In this document: positions 20,460-31,580 of the stretch, in pieces | Numbering within the stretch: the stretch's first letter is position 1 | Layout: every line of letters starts with the position of its first letter | Origin: Azospirillum sp. | GTDB taxonomy: Bacteria > Pseudomonadota > Alphaproteobacteria > Azospirillales > Azospirillaceae | Length of the DNA: 43,560 nt | Reading direction: 5' to 3' | NCBI GenBank assembly: GCA_027486405.1 | Contig: JAIXPD010000013.1 | Location: 1-43,560, forward strand | Translations under genes and position numbers: made by a program | The notes under the pieces: model-generated | Told to the model about the DNA's origin: nothing | What the model saw: the letters and a program-made list of their open reading frames with translations, nothing else | The model's database searches: none

Positions 20460-20969
20460 ATGGACGACAGCAAGATCGAAAAGCACACCATCGCCGTGCT
20501 GGTGGACAATGAGCCGGGCGTGCTGGCGCGCGTCATCGGTCTGTTTTCCGGGCGTGGCTACAACATCGAAAGCCTGACGGTGGCGGAGGTGAACAACGCC
20601 GACCATCTGTCGCGCATCACCCTGGTCACGTCCGGCACCCGGATGATCATCGAGCAGATCAAGGCGCAGTTGAGCCGCCTGGTCCCGGTTCACCGGGTTC
20701 ATGATCTGACCGACGAAGGCCCGTCGGTGGAGCGCGAATTGGCCCTGGTCAAGGTGGCGGGGACCGGCGAAAAGCGCATCGAGGCGCTGCGTCTGGCCGA
20801 CATCTACAAGGCCACGGTGCTCGACGCCACGCTGACCTCTTTCGTCTTCGAGCTGACCGGGAGCACCGAGCAGGTCGATGATTTCGTTGGGTTGATGGCG
20901 CAATTGGGGCTGGTCGAAGCCAGCCGCACCGGCGTCGTCGCCATGTCCAAAGGGGCCAGCGGGTTCTGA
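20460..20969 (+). CDS. ilvH: acetolactate synthase small (regulatory) subunit
   Basis: The 169-aa protein has an N-terminal ACT domain (HTIAVLVDNEPGVLARVIGL, ~9-85) that binds valine for feedback inhibition. A C-terminal ALS-SS domain (~90-169) contains RIEALRLADIYKATVLDAT. It activates IlvB and confers feedback control. The ATG at 20460 fits the family N-terminus; an upstream in-frame start lies inside the hairpin and is unlikely. Gene order ilvB-ilvH-ilvC is standard for alphaproteobacteria, though here the gaps are wide and carry repeats and a separate candidate ilvC promoter. Confidence 0.97.
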   Translation: MDDSKIEKHTIAVLVDNEPGVLARVIGLFSGRGYNIESLTVAEVNNADHLSRITLVTSGTRMIIEQIKAQLSRLVPVHRVHDLTDEGPSVERELALVKVAGTGEKRIEALRLADIYKATVLDATLTSFVFELTGSTEQVDDFVGLMAQLGLVEASRTGVVAMSKGASGF

Positions 20970-21053
20970 CCCCGGCTCCGCTTCGAACGGTTGTGACGGC
21001 AAAAACGCAAGGAAGCGTCCTGGTTTTGCCGCGCAACCATGCGATTGTTTCGC

Positions 21054-21083
21054 TTGACGGACGGCTTTGCTCAATGGAGTAAT
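21054..21083 (+). promoter_or_regulatory. candidate promoter for ilvC
   Basis: TTGACG (21054-21059), an 18-bp spacer, then AGTAAT (21078-21083), 58 bases before the ilvC start. An imperfect hairpin (CGGCAAAAAC with GTTTTGCCG) lies just upstream, at about 20997-21031. ilvC may therefore be transcribed separately from ilvBH. Confidence 0.45.
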
Positions 21084-21123
21084 CCGCCCGCAAGAGGACG
21101 CACACCCTCTTCGTTTGCTGTGA

Positions 21124-22161
<1,038 letters not shown>

Positions 22162-22187
22162 TCGGTTCTCCGATCCGTTCCACACGG

Positions 22188-22219
22188 AAAGGCGCGCCCC
22201 GCAAGGGGCGCGCTTTTTT
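22188..22219 (+). terminator. Rho-independent terminator after ilvC
   Basis: AAAGGCGCGCCCC and GGGGCGCGCTTTTTT form a long stem with a GCAA tetraloop and a six-T tail. It closes the ilv cluster. Confidence 0.95.
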
Positions 22220-22351
22220 GTTGCCCGCGCGCATTCCGTGAGGTTCCGCGCTTCAACGCGTCGATTGGATCGCAAGAACCGGGTGTTGCCGCCCGCCGGG
22301 GCTGCGTAGGTCTGTGTCTCCAACCATACGGTGACGGAGGAGAGACGGATC

Positions 22352-23101
22352 ATGGCGATGTTGCGCGACAAGGTGGCGATTGTGACCGGCGCGTCGGCGG
22401 GGATTGGCCGGGCGACGGCGTTGCTGTTCGCCGCCGAGGGGGCGGCGGTGGTGGTGAACGCCCGCAACGCGTCCAGTTTGGACGCGGTGGTGGCGACGAT
22501 CACGGGCAAGGGTGGCCGGGCGCTGGCCGTTGCCGGGGATGTGGCCGACGAGGGGACGCACGCCGCGATGGTGCAAACGGCGCGCAGCGCCTTTGGCGGG
22601 CTGGACATCGCGATCAACAACGCGGGCATGGTTGGGCCGATCAAGCCGCTGGCCGATGTCACGCCAGCGGAATGGAACGCGGTTCTGTCGGTCAATCTGA
22701 CGGCGGCCTTTCTGGGCGCGCGTCATCAGGTTCCCGCCCTGCTGGCGCGTGGCGGCGGCGCGCTGGTCTTCACCTCCAGCTTTGTCGGGACCAGCGTCGG
22801 CCTGCCCGGTATGGCGGCCTATGCGGCGGCCAAGGCCGGGCTGATGGGGCTGGTCAAGGGGCTGACGGCGGATTACGCCGCCCAGGGCGTGCGCGCCAAC
22901 GCGTTGCTGCCGGGTGGGGTGGACACCGCGATGGCGGGCGATGCGGACCAACGGGCGTGGGCGGCGGGCCTGCACGCGCTCAAGCGCATCGCCCAACCGG
23001 AGGAGATCGCGCAGGCCGCGCTGTTCCTGGCCGGGCCGATGTCCAGCTTCGTCGCCGGATCGGCCCTGTTCGCCGATGGGGGAAACGCCGCCGTGAAGTG
23101 A
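22352..23101 (+). CDS. short-chain dehydrogenase/reductase (SDR)
   Basis: The 249-aa classical SDR has the cofactor motif VTGASAGIGRATALLF (~11-26), NNAGMVGP (~89), a catalytic Ser in VFTSSFVG, YAAAKAG with Tyr and Lys at 4-residue spacing (~155), and a C-terminal FVAGSALFADGGNA typical of the FabG/glucose-dehydrogenase-like branch. Cofactor preference and substrate are not determinable from sequence alone. The ATG at 22352 has GGAGGAG about 10 bases upstream; a GTG at 22331 precedes that site. It stands alone between the ilv terminator and the convergent mrdA gene, the place where rodA might be expected. Confidence 0.9.
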   Translation: MAMLRDKVAIVTGASAGIGRATALLFAAEGAAVVVNARNASSLDAVVATITGKGGRALAVAGDVADEGTHAAMVQTARSAFGGLDIAINNAGMVGPIKPLADVTPAEWNAVLSVNLTAAFLGARHQVPALLARGGGALVFTSSFVGTSVGLPGMAAYAAAKAGLMGLVKGLTADYAAQGVRANALLPGGVDTAMAGDADQRAWAAGLHALKRIAQPEEIAQAALFLAGPMSSFVAGSALFADGGNAAVK

Positions 23102-23119
23102 TCCGGCGGCGCGGGGGGA

Positions 23120-23139
23120 GCGGGCAGGGGACTGCCCGC
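23120..23139. terminator. hairpin between convergent SDR and mrdA
   Basis: GCGGGCAG (23120-23127) pairs with CTGCCCGC (23132-23139) in the 48-bp gap between two convergent genes. There is no T-tract, so it would be at best a weak shared terminator. Confidence 0.45.
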
Positions 23140-23149
23140 CGCGTCGGAA

Positions 23150-25039
23150 TCACCCCTTGGGCTTGCCCTTCGGGCTGTTCGGGGCGTTGTCGGCCACCGC
23201 CGCACGGCCCGGATCGCGCTTCTGGCATTCCAGCAGGATGTCGCGGGCGATCGGGGCGGCGGCGGTGGACCCACCACCGCCATGCTCGACGAACACGGCG
23301 CAGGCGTAGCGCGGGGCCTGGATCGGCGCGAAGGCGACGAACAGCGCGTGGTCGCGGTCGCGCCAGGGGATTTCATCCTGTTTTTTCAGACCGGCGGCGC
23401 GCTGGGCCATGGTGATGCGGCGGACCTGGGCCGAGCCGGTCTTTCCGGCCATCTCATAGCCGATTTCGGTGATGCGCGACTTGAAGGCGGTCCCGTTGGG
23501 GGCGTTCACCACCTCGTTCATGCCGCGCAGCACGATGTCGAGATTTTCCTTTTTGACCCCCAGATTGGGCCAACTGGTCTGTTCGCCGCTGACCGTCTTG
23601 ATCTGGCGCGTCAGATGCGGTTTGACGCCATAGCCGCCGTTGGCCAAGCGGCAGGTCATGACCGCCAGTTGCAGCGGCGTGGTCAAGACATAGCCTTGAC
23701 CGATGGACGAAATCAGCGTTTCGCCCATGTCCCAGCCCTTGCCATAGGTCGCCTTCTTCCAGGCGATGGAGGGAATGACGCCGGGGCGCTCGTGCGGCAA
23801 ATCCAGGCCGGTGCGCTCGCCCAGGCCAAAACGCCGGGCCATCTCGGCGATGCGGTCCACACCGACGCGGCGCGACACGTCGTAAAAGAACACGTCGCAG
23901 GAGTGGCGCAGCGCACCGACCACATCGACGGTCCCATGCCCACCCTTGCGCCAACAGTGGAACCGGTGGTCGCCCAACTCCATATAGCCCGGGCAGAACA
24001 CGGAATGGTGGCTGTTGATCGCCCCCGATTCCAGCCCGGCCAACGCCACGATCATCTTGAAGGTGGACCCCGGCGGGTATTGCCCGACCACCGCCTTGTT
24101 GTTCAGCGGCGTGGTTGGGTTGGAGAGCAACTCCTCCCACAGCTCGGCGTTGATGCCCAGGGTGAACTGGTTGGGGTCGAAGCTGGGGTGGGAGCACAGG
24201 GCGTAGACGCCGCCGGTGTGCACGTCCATCAGGACCACGGACGCGCTTTGCTCCTGCGCCAGCCGCTGCTGGACGAAGCGCTGCATCTCCATGTCGATGG
24301 TCAGTTGGATCTCGCGGCCCGATTGACCCTCGTCGCGCGACAGTTCGCGGATGACGCGGCCAACCGCGTTGACCTCCAACTGGCTGGTTCCGGCGGTCCC
24401 GCGCAGCACCTTTTCGTGAAACTTCTCGATGCCCGCCTTGCCGATGCGGAAGCCGGGCAGGGACAGCACGGGATCGCTGTTGCCGCTCAACTCCGCTTCC
24501 GACACCGCGCCGACATAGCCCATGACGTGGGCCAGGGAATCCGCCTGCGGGTAATGGCGCAACTCGCCGACCTCAATGGACACGCCGGGCAGGTCCGGTG
24601 TGTTCATCTCAAGCGTCGCCACCTGTTCCCAGGACAGGTTCTCGCGCACGGTGACGGGCACGAAGCGGCGCTTGCGGTGCAACTCACGCAGCACGCGGCG
24701 GCGGTCGCCCTCGGTCAGCGGAACGATGCGGGAGATCTTGTCCAGCGTTTCCTGGATGTTGCGGGTCCGTTCCGACACCACGACGACCCGGTAATTCTGC
24801 TGGTTGACCGCCAACGGCACGCCGAACCGGTCGACGATGGTCCCGCGCGACGGGGCGATCAGGCGCAGGCTGATGCGGTTTTCCTCCGCCAGCATGGTGT
24901 AGCGGGCGGATTCGACGACCTGGAGGTAATACAGCCGCCCGACCAGCGTGGACAGCCCAGCCAGCTTCAAGCCGCCCAGCACCATGGCGCGGCGGGTCAG
25001 CAATCGGGATCGGTCGGTGTCGCGGTCGATGGAACTCAT
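23150..25039 (-). CDS. mrdA: penicillin-binding protein 2 (elongasome transpeptidase)
   Basis: The 629-aa class B PBP crosslinks peptidoglycan during cell elongation. It has a short cytoplasmic N-terminus, one membrane anchor (~19-42), the PBP dimerisation/linker region (SRGTIVDRFGVPLAVN, ~64-79) and the transpeptidase domain. Active-site Ser325 is in PPGSTFK, the SxN-type motif is S380-Cys-Asp, and the KTG motif lies in AGKTGSAQ (~535). The SCD triad is the usual PBP2 form. It is the fourth gene of mreB-mreC-mreD-mrdA, starting 21 bases after mreD. The lytic partner glycosyltransferase gene rodA, often next, is absent here. Confidence 0.96.
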   Translation of the reverse strand: MSSIDRDTDRSRLLTRRAMVLGGLKLAGLSTLVGRLYYLQVVESARYTMLAEENRISLRLIAPSRGTIVDRFGVPLAVNQQNYRVVVVSERTRNIQETLDKISRIVPLTEGDRRRVLRELHRKRRFVPVTVRENLSWEQVATLEMNTPDLPGVSIEVGELRHYPQADSLAHVMGYVGAVSEAELSGNSDPVLSLPGFRIGKAGIEKFHEKVLRGTAGTSQLEVNAVGRVIRELSRDEGQSGREIQLTIDMEMQRFVQQRLAQEQSASVVLMDVHTGGVYALCSHPSFDPNQFTLGINAELWEELLSNPTTPLNNKAVVGQYPPGSTFKMIVALAGLESGAINSHHSVFCPGYMELGDHRFHCWRKGGHGTVDVVGALRHSCDVFFYDVSRRVGVDRIAEMARRFGLGERTGLDLPHERPGVIPSIAWKKATYGKGWDMGETLISSIGQGYVLTTPLQLAVMTCRLANGGYGVKPHLTRQIKTVSGEQTSWPNLGVKKENLDIVLRGMNEVVNAPNGTAFKSRITEIGYEMAGKTGSAQVRRITMAQRAAGLKKQDEIPWRDRDHALFVAFAPIQAPRYACAVFVEHGGGGSTAAAPIARDILLECQKRDPGRAAVADNAPNSPKGKPKG

Positions 25040-25060
25040 GAAACCCTGTGGGAACCCCCG

Positions 25061-25573
25061 CTACCCATTGAGAAAGGCCCGGTGGACCCGGATCAGCAGC
25101 CAACCCAGCGCCGGGAACATCGCCACCGTCAGCAGCCCTTGGAATAGGGCCGGCTTGAACGGCAGGATGGTCGCGTTCAGCGCCGAAAAGGCCAGCCATT
25201 CCAGAAAGGCCGCGCCGATCATCACCAGGGCGAAGCCGATCCACAGCAGCAGGAAGGTGCTGGCCAGAAACAAACGACGCTGGTTGACCACCGCCCATTG
25301 CGTGACCACCAGCATCAGCGCGTTGACCCCCAGCGGCCCGCCGATCAGCAGATCCTGCAACAGGCCGAGCAGAAAGGCCACCCCTGGCCGCATCAGATCT
25401 GGTCTGTGGATGGTCCAGTAATACACCGAAATCAGCGTCAGATCGGGCGCGATGGGGGCATAGGACGGAACGGGCAGGCGGATCAACCCGATCAGCACCA
25501 GCATCACCGTAACGGCAAAGGGCGCAAGATTGCGCCCTGCCTTGTCCAGCCGTTGCCAGAAGGTTGTCGTCAT
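25061..25573 (-). CDS. mreD: rod-shape-determining protein MreD
   Basis: The 170-aa inner-membrane protein has about five hydrophobic segments (from ~18, LAPFAVTVMLVLIGLI). It contains APDLTLISVYYWTIHRPDLM and GLLQDLLIGGPLGVNAL, typical of alphaproteobacterial MreD. It links MreC and the PBP2/RodA machinery to MreB filaments. It lies between mreC (33-bp gap) and mrdA (21-bp gap) on the same strand, consistent with one operon. Confidence 0.94.
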   Translation of the reverse strand: MTTTFWQRLDKAGRNLAPFAVTVMLVLIGLIRLPVPSYAPIAPDLTLISVYYWTIHRPDLMRPGVAFLLGLLQDLLIGGPLGVNALMLVVTQWAVVNQRRLFLASTFLLLWIGFALVMIGAAFLEWLAFSALNATILPFKPALFQGLLTVAMFPALGWLLIRVHRAFLNG

Positions 25574-25606
25574 GTCATGCGTCCATCGGCGTCGGTTGGA
25601 CGCGCC

Positions 25607-26479
25607 TCATTTCCACTCGGGCGAGGAGTCGAACTCCGTGCCGGGCAGGCCGAAATCGACCAGACGCAAATGCTCGACCCGTGACAGGTCGGCGCTGGGC
25701 AGCACCCGCACGCCGCCGCGTTCGCTGGCCGAGGTGACGACGCCGACCAGAAGCCCCGGCGGAAACAGACCGCCATGGCCGGAGGTGACGACCCGATCCC
25801 CAACCTGCACCGGTGAGTCCGGCGGCAGATACAGCAGCTTGGCCTGGTCGGAGTTGTCACCCGCCAGGACCGCGCGCTGGCGGGAGCTTTCCAGGACCAC
25901 CGGCACGCGGGCGCTGATGTCGGTCAGCAGCAGAACGCGCGACGACCATTCCCCCACCTCGATCACCCGGCCGATCAACCCAGCCCCGGCAAGCGCGGCC
26001 TGACCCTTTTTCACGCCATCGCGCCGTCCCGCCGTCACCACCAGGGTGCGGACGAACGAGCTGCCAGGGGTGGCGATGACGCGCGCGGCGATGAAATTGA
26101 CCGCTGGTTCCGGCGTGGCGCGCAGCAGGGTGCGCAGGCTGGCGTTCTCCGCCTCCAGCCGCAGGGCGGCCTGCCGCCATTGCAGCAGACGAGCGTTTTC
26201 CGCCTTCAGACGCTGGTTTTCCTCGAACGCGTTCTGCACCTCCACCGCCGACTCAATCACCCGCGCGGCGGTCGCCGCCGGGCGGGAAATCGCGTCCAGG
26301 ATCGGGGAAAAGGCGTCGGTGACGCGCGCCCGCGCGGTGTCCACCGACAGCGATTCGATCTTGCCGACCATCATCAGCGCGATCGAGGCGAGGACCAGAA
26401 GCAGGAAGGAAAAGCGCTGCGCCAGCGCCCTCAACGGGGCGGCAAGACGGACAACGGAGCCGGAGGAGCGAGGCTTCAC
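25607..26479 (-). CDS. mreC: rod-shape-determining protein MreC
   Basis: The 290-aa bitopic protein has one membrane helix (~22-41, RFSFLLLVLASIALMMVGKI), a coiled coil (~75-120) rich in Glu/Leu/Arg, and the MreC beta-barrel domain with PVQVGDRVVTSGHGGLFPPG (~215-235). It scaffolds the periplasmic elongasome and activates PBP2. The start codon is GTG with only a weak binding site, which is compatible with coupling inside the operon 90 bases after mreB. Confidence 0.94.
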   Translation of the reverse strand: MKPRSSGSVVRLAAPLRALAQRFSFLLLVLASIALMMVGKIESLSVDTARARVTDAFSPILDAISRPAATAARVIESAVEVQNAFEENQRLKAENARLLQWRQAALRLEAENASLRTLLRATPEPAVNFIAARVIATPGSSFVRTLVVTAGRRDGVKKGQAALAGAGLIGRVIEVGEWSSRVLLLTDISARVPVVLESSRQRAVLAGDNSDQAKLLYLPPDSPVQVGDRVVTSGHGGLFPPGLLVGVVTSASERGGVRVLPSADLSRVEHLRLVDFGLPGTEFDSSPEWK

Positions 26480-26569
26480 AGGATGTTCCCGTCCAGATAC
26501 GGGGATGTCCCCGGCTTATCGCACCAAACTGAGGCGCAGCAAACCGGGGGCCATCGACAGATACACCAA

Positions 26570-27745
<1,176 letters not shown>

Positions 27746-27809
27746 CTAGGCCGATTCATGCTGCGCCGCAACGGGATTGTGGGGAAAAACGCCGCGCCGC
27801 GCCCGAGAC

Positions 27810-27839
27810 GATCAAGGGAGGATCAAGGGTGGATCAATG
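27810..27839. repeat. 11-bp tandem repeat at 3' end of YqhA-like gene
   Basis: GATCAAGGGAG, GATCAAGGGTG and GATCAATG follow head to tail. The third partial copy overlaps the stop codon region of the YqhA-like gene (minus strand). A short slippage-type repeat with no evident function. Confidence 0.8.
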
Positions 27840-28367
27840 CTCCGCGTTCCCCTTGGCCGGGCCGTGGCGGTGGCCTTCCAGCCGATCCATCAACGCCAGC
27901 AGGACGCCCGACACCACGAAGGTCATGTGGATGATGACCAGCCACATCAACTCGTTCTGGGTGACATTCGCCAGGTTCATGAAGGACTTGAGCAGATGGA
28001 TGCCCGAGATGGCGACGATGGACGCGATCAGCTTCAGCTTCAGCCCGCCGAAATCGACCTTGCCCATCCAATCCGGCCGATCCTCGTGGTTGGCGACGTC
28101 GATCTTGGACACGAAATTCTCATATCCCGAAAAGATCACCATCAGCAGCAGGTTGCCCGCCAGCGATAGATCGATCAGCGTCAGCACCGCCAGCAGCACG
28201 TCCTTTTCCGCCATCTCCAACACATGCGGGGCGATGTGGACCACCTCCTGCAGGAACTTGATCAGCAAAAGGCCCAGCGCGATCACCAGCCCCAGATAAA
28301 ACGGGGCGAGCAGCCAGCGGCTGGCGAAAATGATCTGTTCAAAGCGGCGTTCGATCATCGCGAGCAT
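27834..28367 (-). CDS. YqhA-family (UPF0114) inner-membrane protein
   Basis: The 177-aa protein has about four membrane helices. It begins MLAMIERRFEQIIFASRWLL, then FYLGLVIALGLLLIKF, LTLIDLSLAGNLLLMVIFSG, and a C-terminal MWLVIIHMTFVVSGVLLALM. This layout and the ASRWLLAPFYLGL start match the UPF0114/YqhA family, whose function is unknown. The second ATG (28358) fits the family N-terminus equally well; neither has a good binding site. A long in-frame upstream extension only reads opposite phoU and hisE. Divergent from phoU. Confidence 0.88.
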   Translation of the reverse strand: MLAMIERRFEQIIFASRWLLAPFYLGLVIALGLLLIKFLQEVVHIAPHVLEMAEKDVLLAVLTLIDLSLAGNLLLMVIFSGYENFVSKIDVANHEDRPDWMGKVDFGGLKLKLIASIVAISGIHLLKSFMNLANVTQNELMWLVIIHMTFVVSGVLLALMDRLEGHRHGPAKGNAEH

Positions 28368-28586
28368 CGGGGGTCCGGGGGTTGGTGGGATGGGCAGAGA
28401 TGATGCCCTTGCCCGCCTTGTCGCAGCGCTGCGGTGCAAAATCAACCCCTGGAGCCAGAACGCCGCCGATGGTGGTGCGGCAAACTGGCCAGAACCGTCA
28501 CGCTGCGGTAACGTTTCGCCGCTATGCTGGGTGTTGGTAAACATCCCGTTACCCCCTCCGCCCGTCGTTTGGAAAGGTTTGAAGCG

Positions 28587-29294
28587 ATGTCGAACTCCGC
28601 CCCGCACATCGTGTCCGCGTTTGAGGACGCCCTGAAGCGGCTGAAGTCCGCCATCGTCCAGATGGCTGGTGCCGCCGAAACCCAGCTCGATCAGGCGCTG
28701 AGCTGCCTGACCCAGCGGAATCCGGAACTGGCGCTGGAGATCGTGCGGTCCGACGCGCGGCTCGACAGCTTCGAACACGAGATCGAGGCGCACTGCATGC
28801 GTCTGCTGGTGTTGCGCCAACCGGTGGCCGACGACCTGCGCGAGGTGGTGGCCGCCCTGAAGATCGCCGCCAATCTGGAACGAATCGGCGACCACGCCGC
28901 CAATTCGGCCAAGCGCGCGGCGGCGATCGAGGTGTTTCCCGAATCCGCGCCGCTGCTGGGCCTGCCCAATCTGGGGCGTTTGGTGCGCCAGCGCCTGACC
29001 GCCGTCATCGACGCCTATGTCGACACCGACGCCGAAGCCGCCCTGCGGATCTGGAACACCGACGACGAGGTGGACGCGCTCTACACCAGCCTGTGCGCGG
29101 AGATCGAACGGTCGGCCTCCGCCGCGCCGGGGCAGTTCACCGCCCACATGCATCTGATGATGATCGCCAAGAATTTGGAGCGCATCGGCGACCACGCCAC
29201 CAACATCGCGGAGGTCGTCTATTACGTCAGCACCGGGAAGCCGCTGCTGGACGAACGCCCCAAGGCCGACCGCTCCTGCGATCCGGCGCTCTGA
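28587..29294 (+). CDS. phoU: phosphate-signalling regulator PhoU
   Basis: The 235-aa, all-helical protein is built from two PhoU repeats, each with the E/DxxxD metal-binding signature: LKIAANLERIGDHAANSAKR (~94-113) and MMIAKNLERIGDHATNIAEV (~190-209). PhoU represses Pho-regulon signalling by PhoR and modulates the PstSCAB transporter. No pst or phoBR genes are adjacent, which is unusual since phoU usually ends the pst operon. The ATG at 28587 follows an AAGG-type binding site. Confidence 0.94.
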   Translation: MSNSAPHIVSAFEDALKRLKSAIVQMAGAAETQLDQALSCLTQRNPELALEIVRSDARLDSFEHEIEAHCMRLLVLRQPVADDLREVVAALKIAANLERIGDHAANSAKRAAAIEVFPESAPLLGLPNLGRLVRQRLTAVIDAYVDTDAEAALRIWNTDDEVDALYTSLCAEIERSASAAPGQFTAHMHLMMIAKNLERIGDHATNIAEVVYYVSTGKPLLDERPKADRSCDPAL

Positions 29295-29334
29295 TCCCGT
29301 TCGGGGGGCTGGCGTCGGTTGGTGTGGCGGCCCT

Positions 29335-29366
29335 GCACCCGGTGGCGAAAAACGCGCGCCGGGTGC
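29335..29366 (+). terminator. hairpin between phoU and hisE
   Basis: GCACCCGG (29335-29342) pairs with CCGGGTGC (29359-29366) around a 16-base loop. It lies 40 bases after phoU. There is no T-tract directly after it, so it could be a weak terminator or a processing signal. Confidence 0.4.
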
Positions 29367-29439
29367 GAATGGGTTGTGGAAAAAACAGTTCGACGGGTCC
29401 ACGTTGCTGAAACTTTTCTGACACAGCCCGTTTCCCGAG

Positions 29440-29775
29440 ATGACCGACGCCCTGATCCGCCTGTATGACGCCATTCTGGACCGGCAGGGCATGAACCCCG
29501 CCGATTCCAAAACCGCGCGGTTGATCGCCGCCGGGCCGAAGAAGATCGCCAAGAAGGTGGGCGAGGAAGCGGTCGAGGTGGCGTTGGACGCCATGAACGA
29601 GGACCGCCAGGGCGTCATCAACGAAAGCGCCGACCTGCTGTACAATCTGTCGGTGCTGTGGGCGACGCTGAACATCCGGCCCGACGACGTGTTCGACGAG
29701 ATCCGGCGGCGGGAGGAGCTGTACGGCATCGCCGAAAAGCTGCCCAAACCGGCGGCGGGCAGCGGCGGGCGCTGA
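29440..29775 (+). CDS. hisE: phosphoribosyl-ATP pyrophosphatase HisE
   Basis: The 111-aa MazG-like all-alpha enzyme performs histidine step 2. It has KKIAKKVGEEAVEVALDAMN with the EExxE metal ligands (~35-54), NESADLLYNLSVLWA (~62) carrying the ExxD pair, and a Pro/Gly-rich C-terminal tail. It is free-standing rather than fused to HisI and is not next to other his genes in the window. No strong Shine-Dalgarno is visible; the start is set by the family N-terminus (MTDALIRLYDAI). Confidence 0.93.
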   Translation: MTDALIRLYDAILDRQGMNPADSKTARLIAAGPKKIAKKVGEEAVEVALDAMNEDRQGVINESADLLYNLSVLWATLNIRPDDVFDEIRRREELYGIAEKLPKPAAGSGGR

Positions 29776-29799
29776 CCCGCCGTTCCGTCCTTCTTCCCG

Positions 29800-31341
29800 T
29801 CAGCGCACCCCCAGACGGGCCAGCACCGGCAGCCGCCGCGCGGTGAACACGGCGTGGCGGCGGCGCAATTCGGCCACCGACTCCGCATCGCCGTCGATCC
29901 GCGCGCCGTCGCGGGCCAGAACCACCCCATCCTCGGACAGGCAGGACCAGGCGAAGGCCGCCGGGTCCGCGCCGTCGCGCGCGGCCAGCAGGAACAGCGC
30001 CTCGATCCGCGACACCGGCACGCCGGACCCCAGCAGCGGGGCGGCGAGGTGGCTGGGGCCGTCGCCGTCGCGGTGGCGGGCCAGGGCGGCGGCGTTGAAG
30101 CGGTCGGCGTGGGCCTGCGCCGCTTGCGGGTCGTCCAACTCCGGCAGTGGGGCGGCAAGGCCCAGGCTGGTCAGCAGGATCAGGGCGCGCAGCAGCGCCT
30201 CCTCCCCTTGCGCGGCCAGCGCGGTCCGGGCCAGCAGCGCGCCCAGGCTCTGCGGCTCCCGCTCCAGCGCCGCGCCCAACGGCTCGTAAAGCGCGCGGGC
30301 AAAGCGCAGGGTCCCGACGGGGGTGGAGGCGCTGTCCGGCAGATCGTCGGCGGGGACCAGCAGGGCGAAGCGGGTGGCGCGCAGGCGGCGGCGGCGCTCG
30401 GCGGCGGTCAGCCGCTCCCCCCCCTTGATGAAGAGGTCGCGGCGGAAGCTGCGGTTGCACAGCAGGTCGCGCAGGCTTTCCGCCTGGGTCGGGTCGGTTT
30501 CCTCGGCCACCAGGGCGCGGGCGGCGTCGGTCAGTGTCAGATCGTCCAGTTGCTCCATCGGCACGGCGGCCCCGGCGAAGTCCAGCTTCGCGGCGGCCAT
30601 CTCGCGTACGACGTCGGCGTGGTGGAAGGCGGTCCAGTCGCGGTTCAGATACTCGTGGGCGATGTAGTTGGCGGACTTGCCGCGCAACGACTCGATGCGC
30701 TCCACCACCCCGTCGGCGCTGCCGAACCAGCCGCCGCCGGTCGCCGCCAACCGCGCGGCGTAGGCGACGGCCCGCGCGATGCGGTCGGGCAGGGGGCCGT
30801 GGTCGGCGGCGCAGCGGTCCACCAGCAGACGGCGCAGCGGCATGTGGGCCAGCGTGCCGGGCAGGGCGTTGTAGCTGACGAACACCACCCCGCCGGGCGT
30901 CAGGCGGCGGCGCAGCAGATCCAGCAGAATGGCGCGGTTGTCGGCGCTGACCCACGACCACACCCCGTGCAGGGCGACGGCGTCGAGCGGCGGCCCGTCG
31001 CGCCGGGCGTGTTCGGCAAAGCTGTCGTCGAGGAACAGGGCGTTGTCCAGCCCGCCATCGCGGGCCAGCCGCCGCGCCCCGGCGATGTGGCCGGGGTTGA
31101 AGTCCATCGCCTCGAACCGCGCCTGCGGCGTCGCCCCGGCCAGCACGGCGCTGGTCAGCCCATGGCCGCAGCCCAGCTCGGCCAGGGTGAAGCGCCCGTT
31201 GCGCAGCGCGTCGGGCGCGCGCCAGCCGCGCAGGGTCAGGGCGAAGCACAGCAGGGCGGGCGTCCAATCGCGGTAAAAGGCGCGGATGTAGTCGATTCCG
31301 CCGACATAGCCGTCGGTCCAGCCGCCCGTTTCTGCGCTCAT
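29800..31341 (-). CDS. SAM-dependent methyltransferase with methyltransferase regulatory domain
   Basis: The 513-aa protein has a class I methyltransferase domain in residues ~50-190: motif I LAELGCGHGLTSAVL at ~53, an acidic residue in FEAMDFNPGH, and VALHGVWSWVS. A 'methyltransferase regulatory domain' follows (~215-300, IAHEYLNRDWTAFHHADVV). The remaining helical Ala/Leu-rich C-terminal half is often annotated as a PKMT C-terminal-like winged-helix region. Such proteins may methylate proteins, but the substrate is unknown. The first ATG of the conserved region (31341) is used; longer starts lack a binding site. Convergent with hisE. Confidence 0.85.
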   Translation of the reverse strand: MSAETGGWTDGYVGGIDYIRAFYRDWTPALLCFALTLRGWRAPDALRNGRFTLAELGCGHGLTSAVLAGATPQARFEAMDFNPGHIAGARRLARDGGLDNALFLDDSFAEHARRDGPPLDAVALHGVWSWVSADNRAILLDLLRRRLTPGGVVFVSYNALPGTLAHMPLRRLLVDRCAADHGPLPDRIARAVAYAARLAATGGGWFGSADGVVERIESLRGKSANYIAHEYLNRDWTAFHHADVVREMAAAKLDFAGAAVPMEQLDDLTLTDAARALVAEETDPTQAESLRDLLCNRSFRRDLFIKGGERLTAAERRRRLRATRFALLVPADDLPDSASTPVGTLRFARALYEPLGAALEREPQSLGALLARTALAAQGEEALLRALILLTSLGLAAPLPELDDPQAAQAHADRFNAAALARHRDGDGPSHLAAPLLGSGVPVSRIEALFLLAARDGADPAAFAWSCLSEDGVVLARDGARIDGDAESVAELRRRHAVFTARRLPVLARLGVR

Positions 31342-31580
31342 GCCCCGCGTCCCCATTCCTCGGTCGTGGCGGCGTCCCGCCCGGCCCTGTTCCGCCCGGC
31401 CCATCCCCGGTCGTCGCGACGGTGTAGCCGCCGCCGCCCCGCCCGACAAGCGTCCCGCCCGACCCGCCGTCGCGCCGGACCCGCGCGGGGGGGGAATGGA
31501 ACGTTTGAAACACCGTGAAACAGGTTTCCGCGCCGTGTTTCATGGTTCATCCGGGGCTTCCCTCCGCGATGCGCGGTCCC

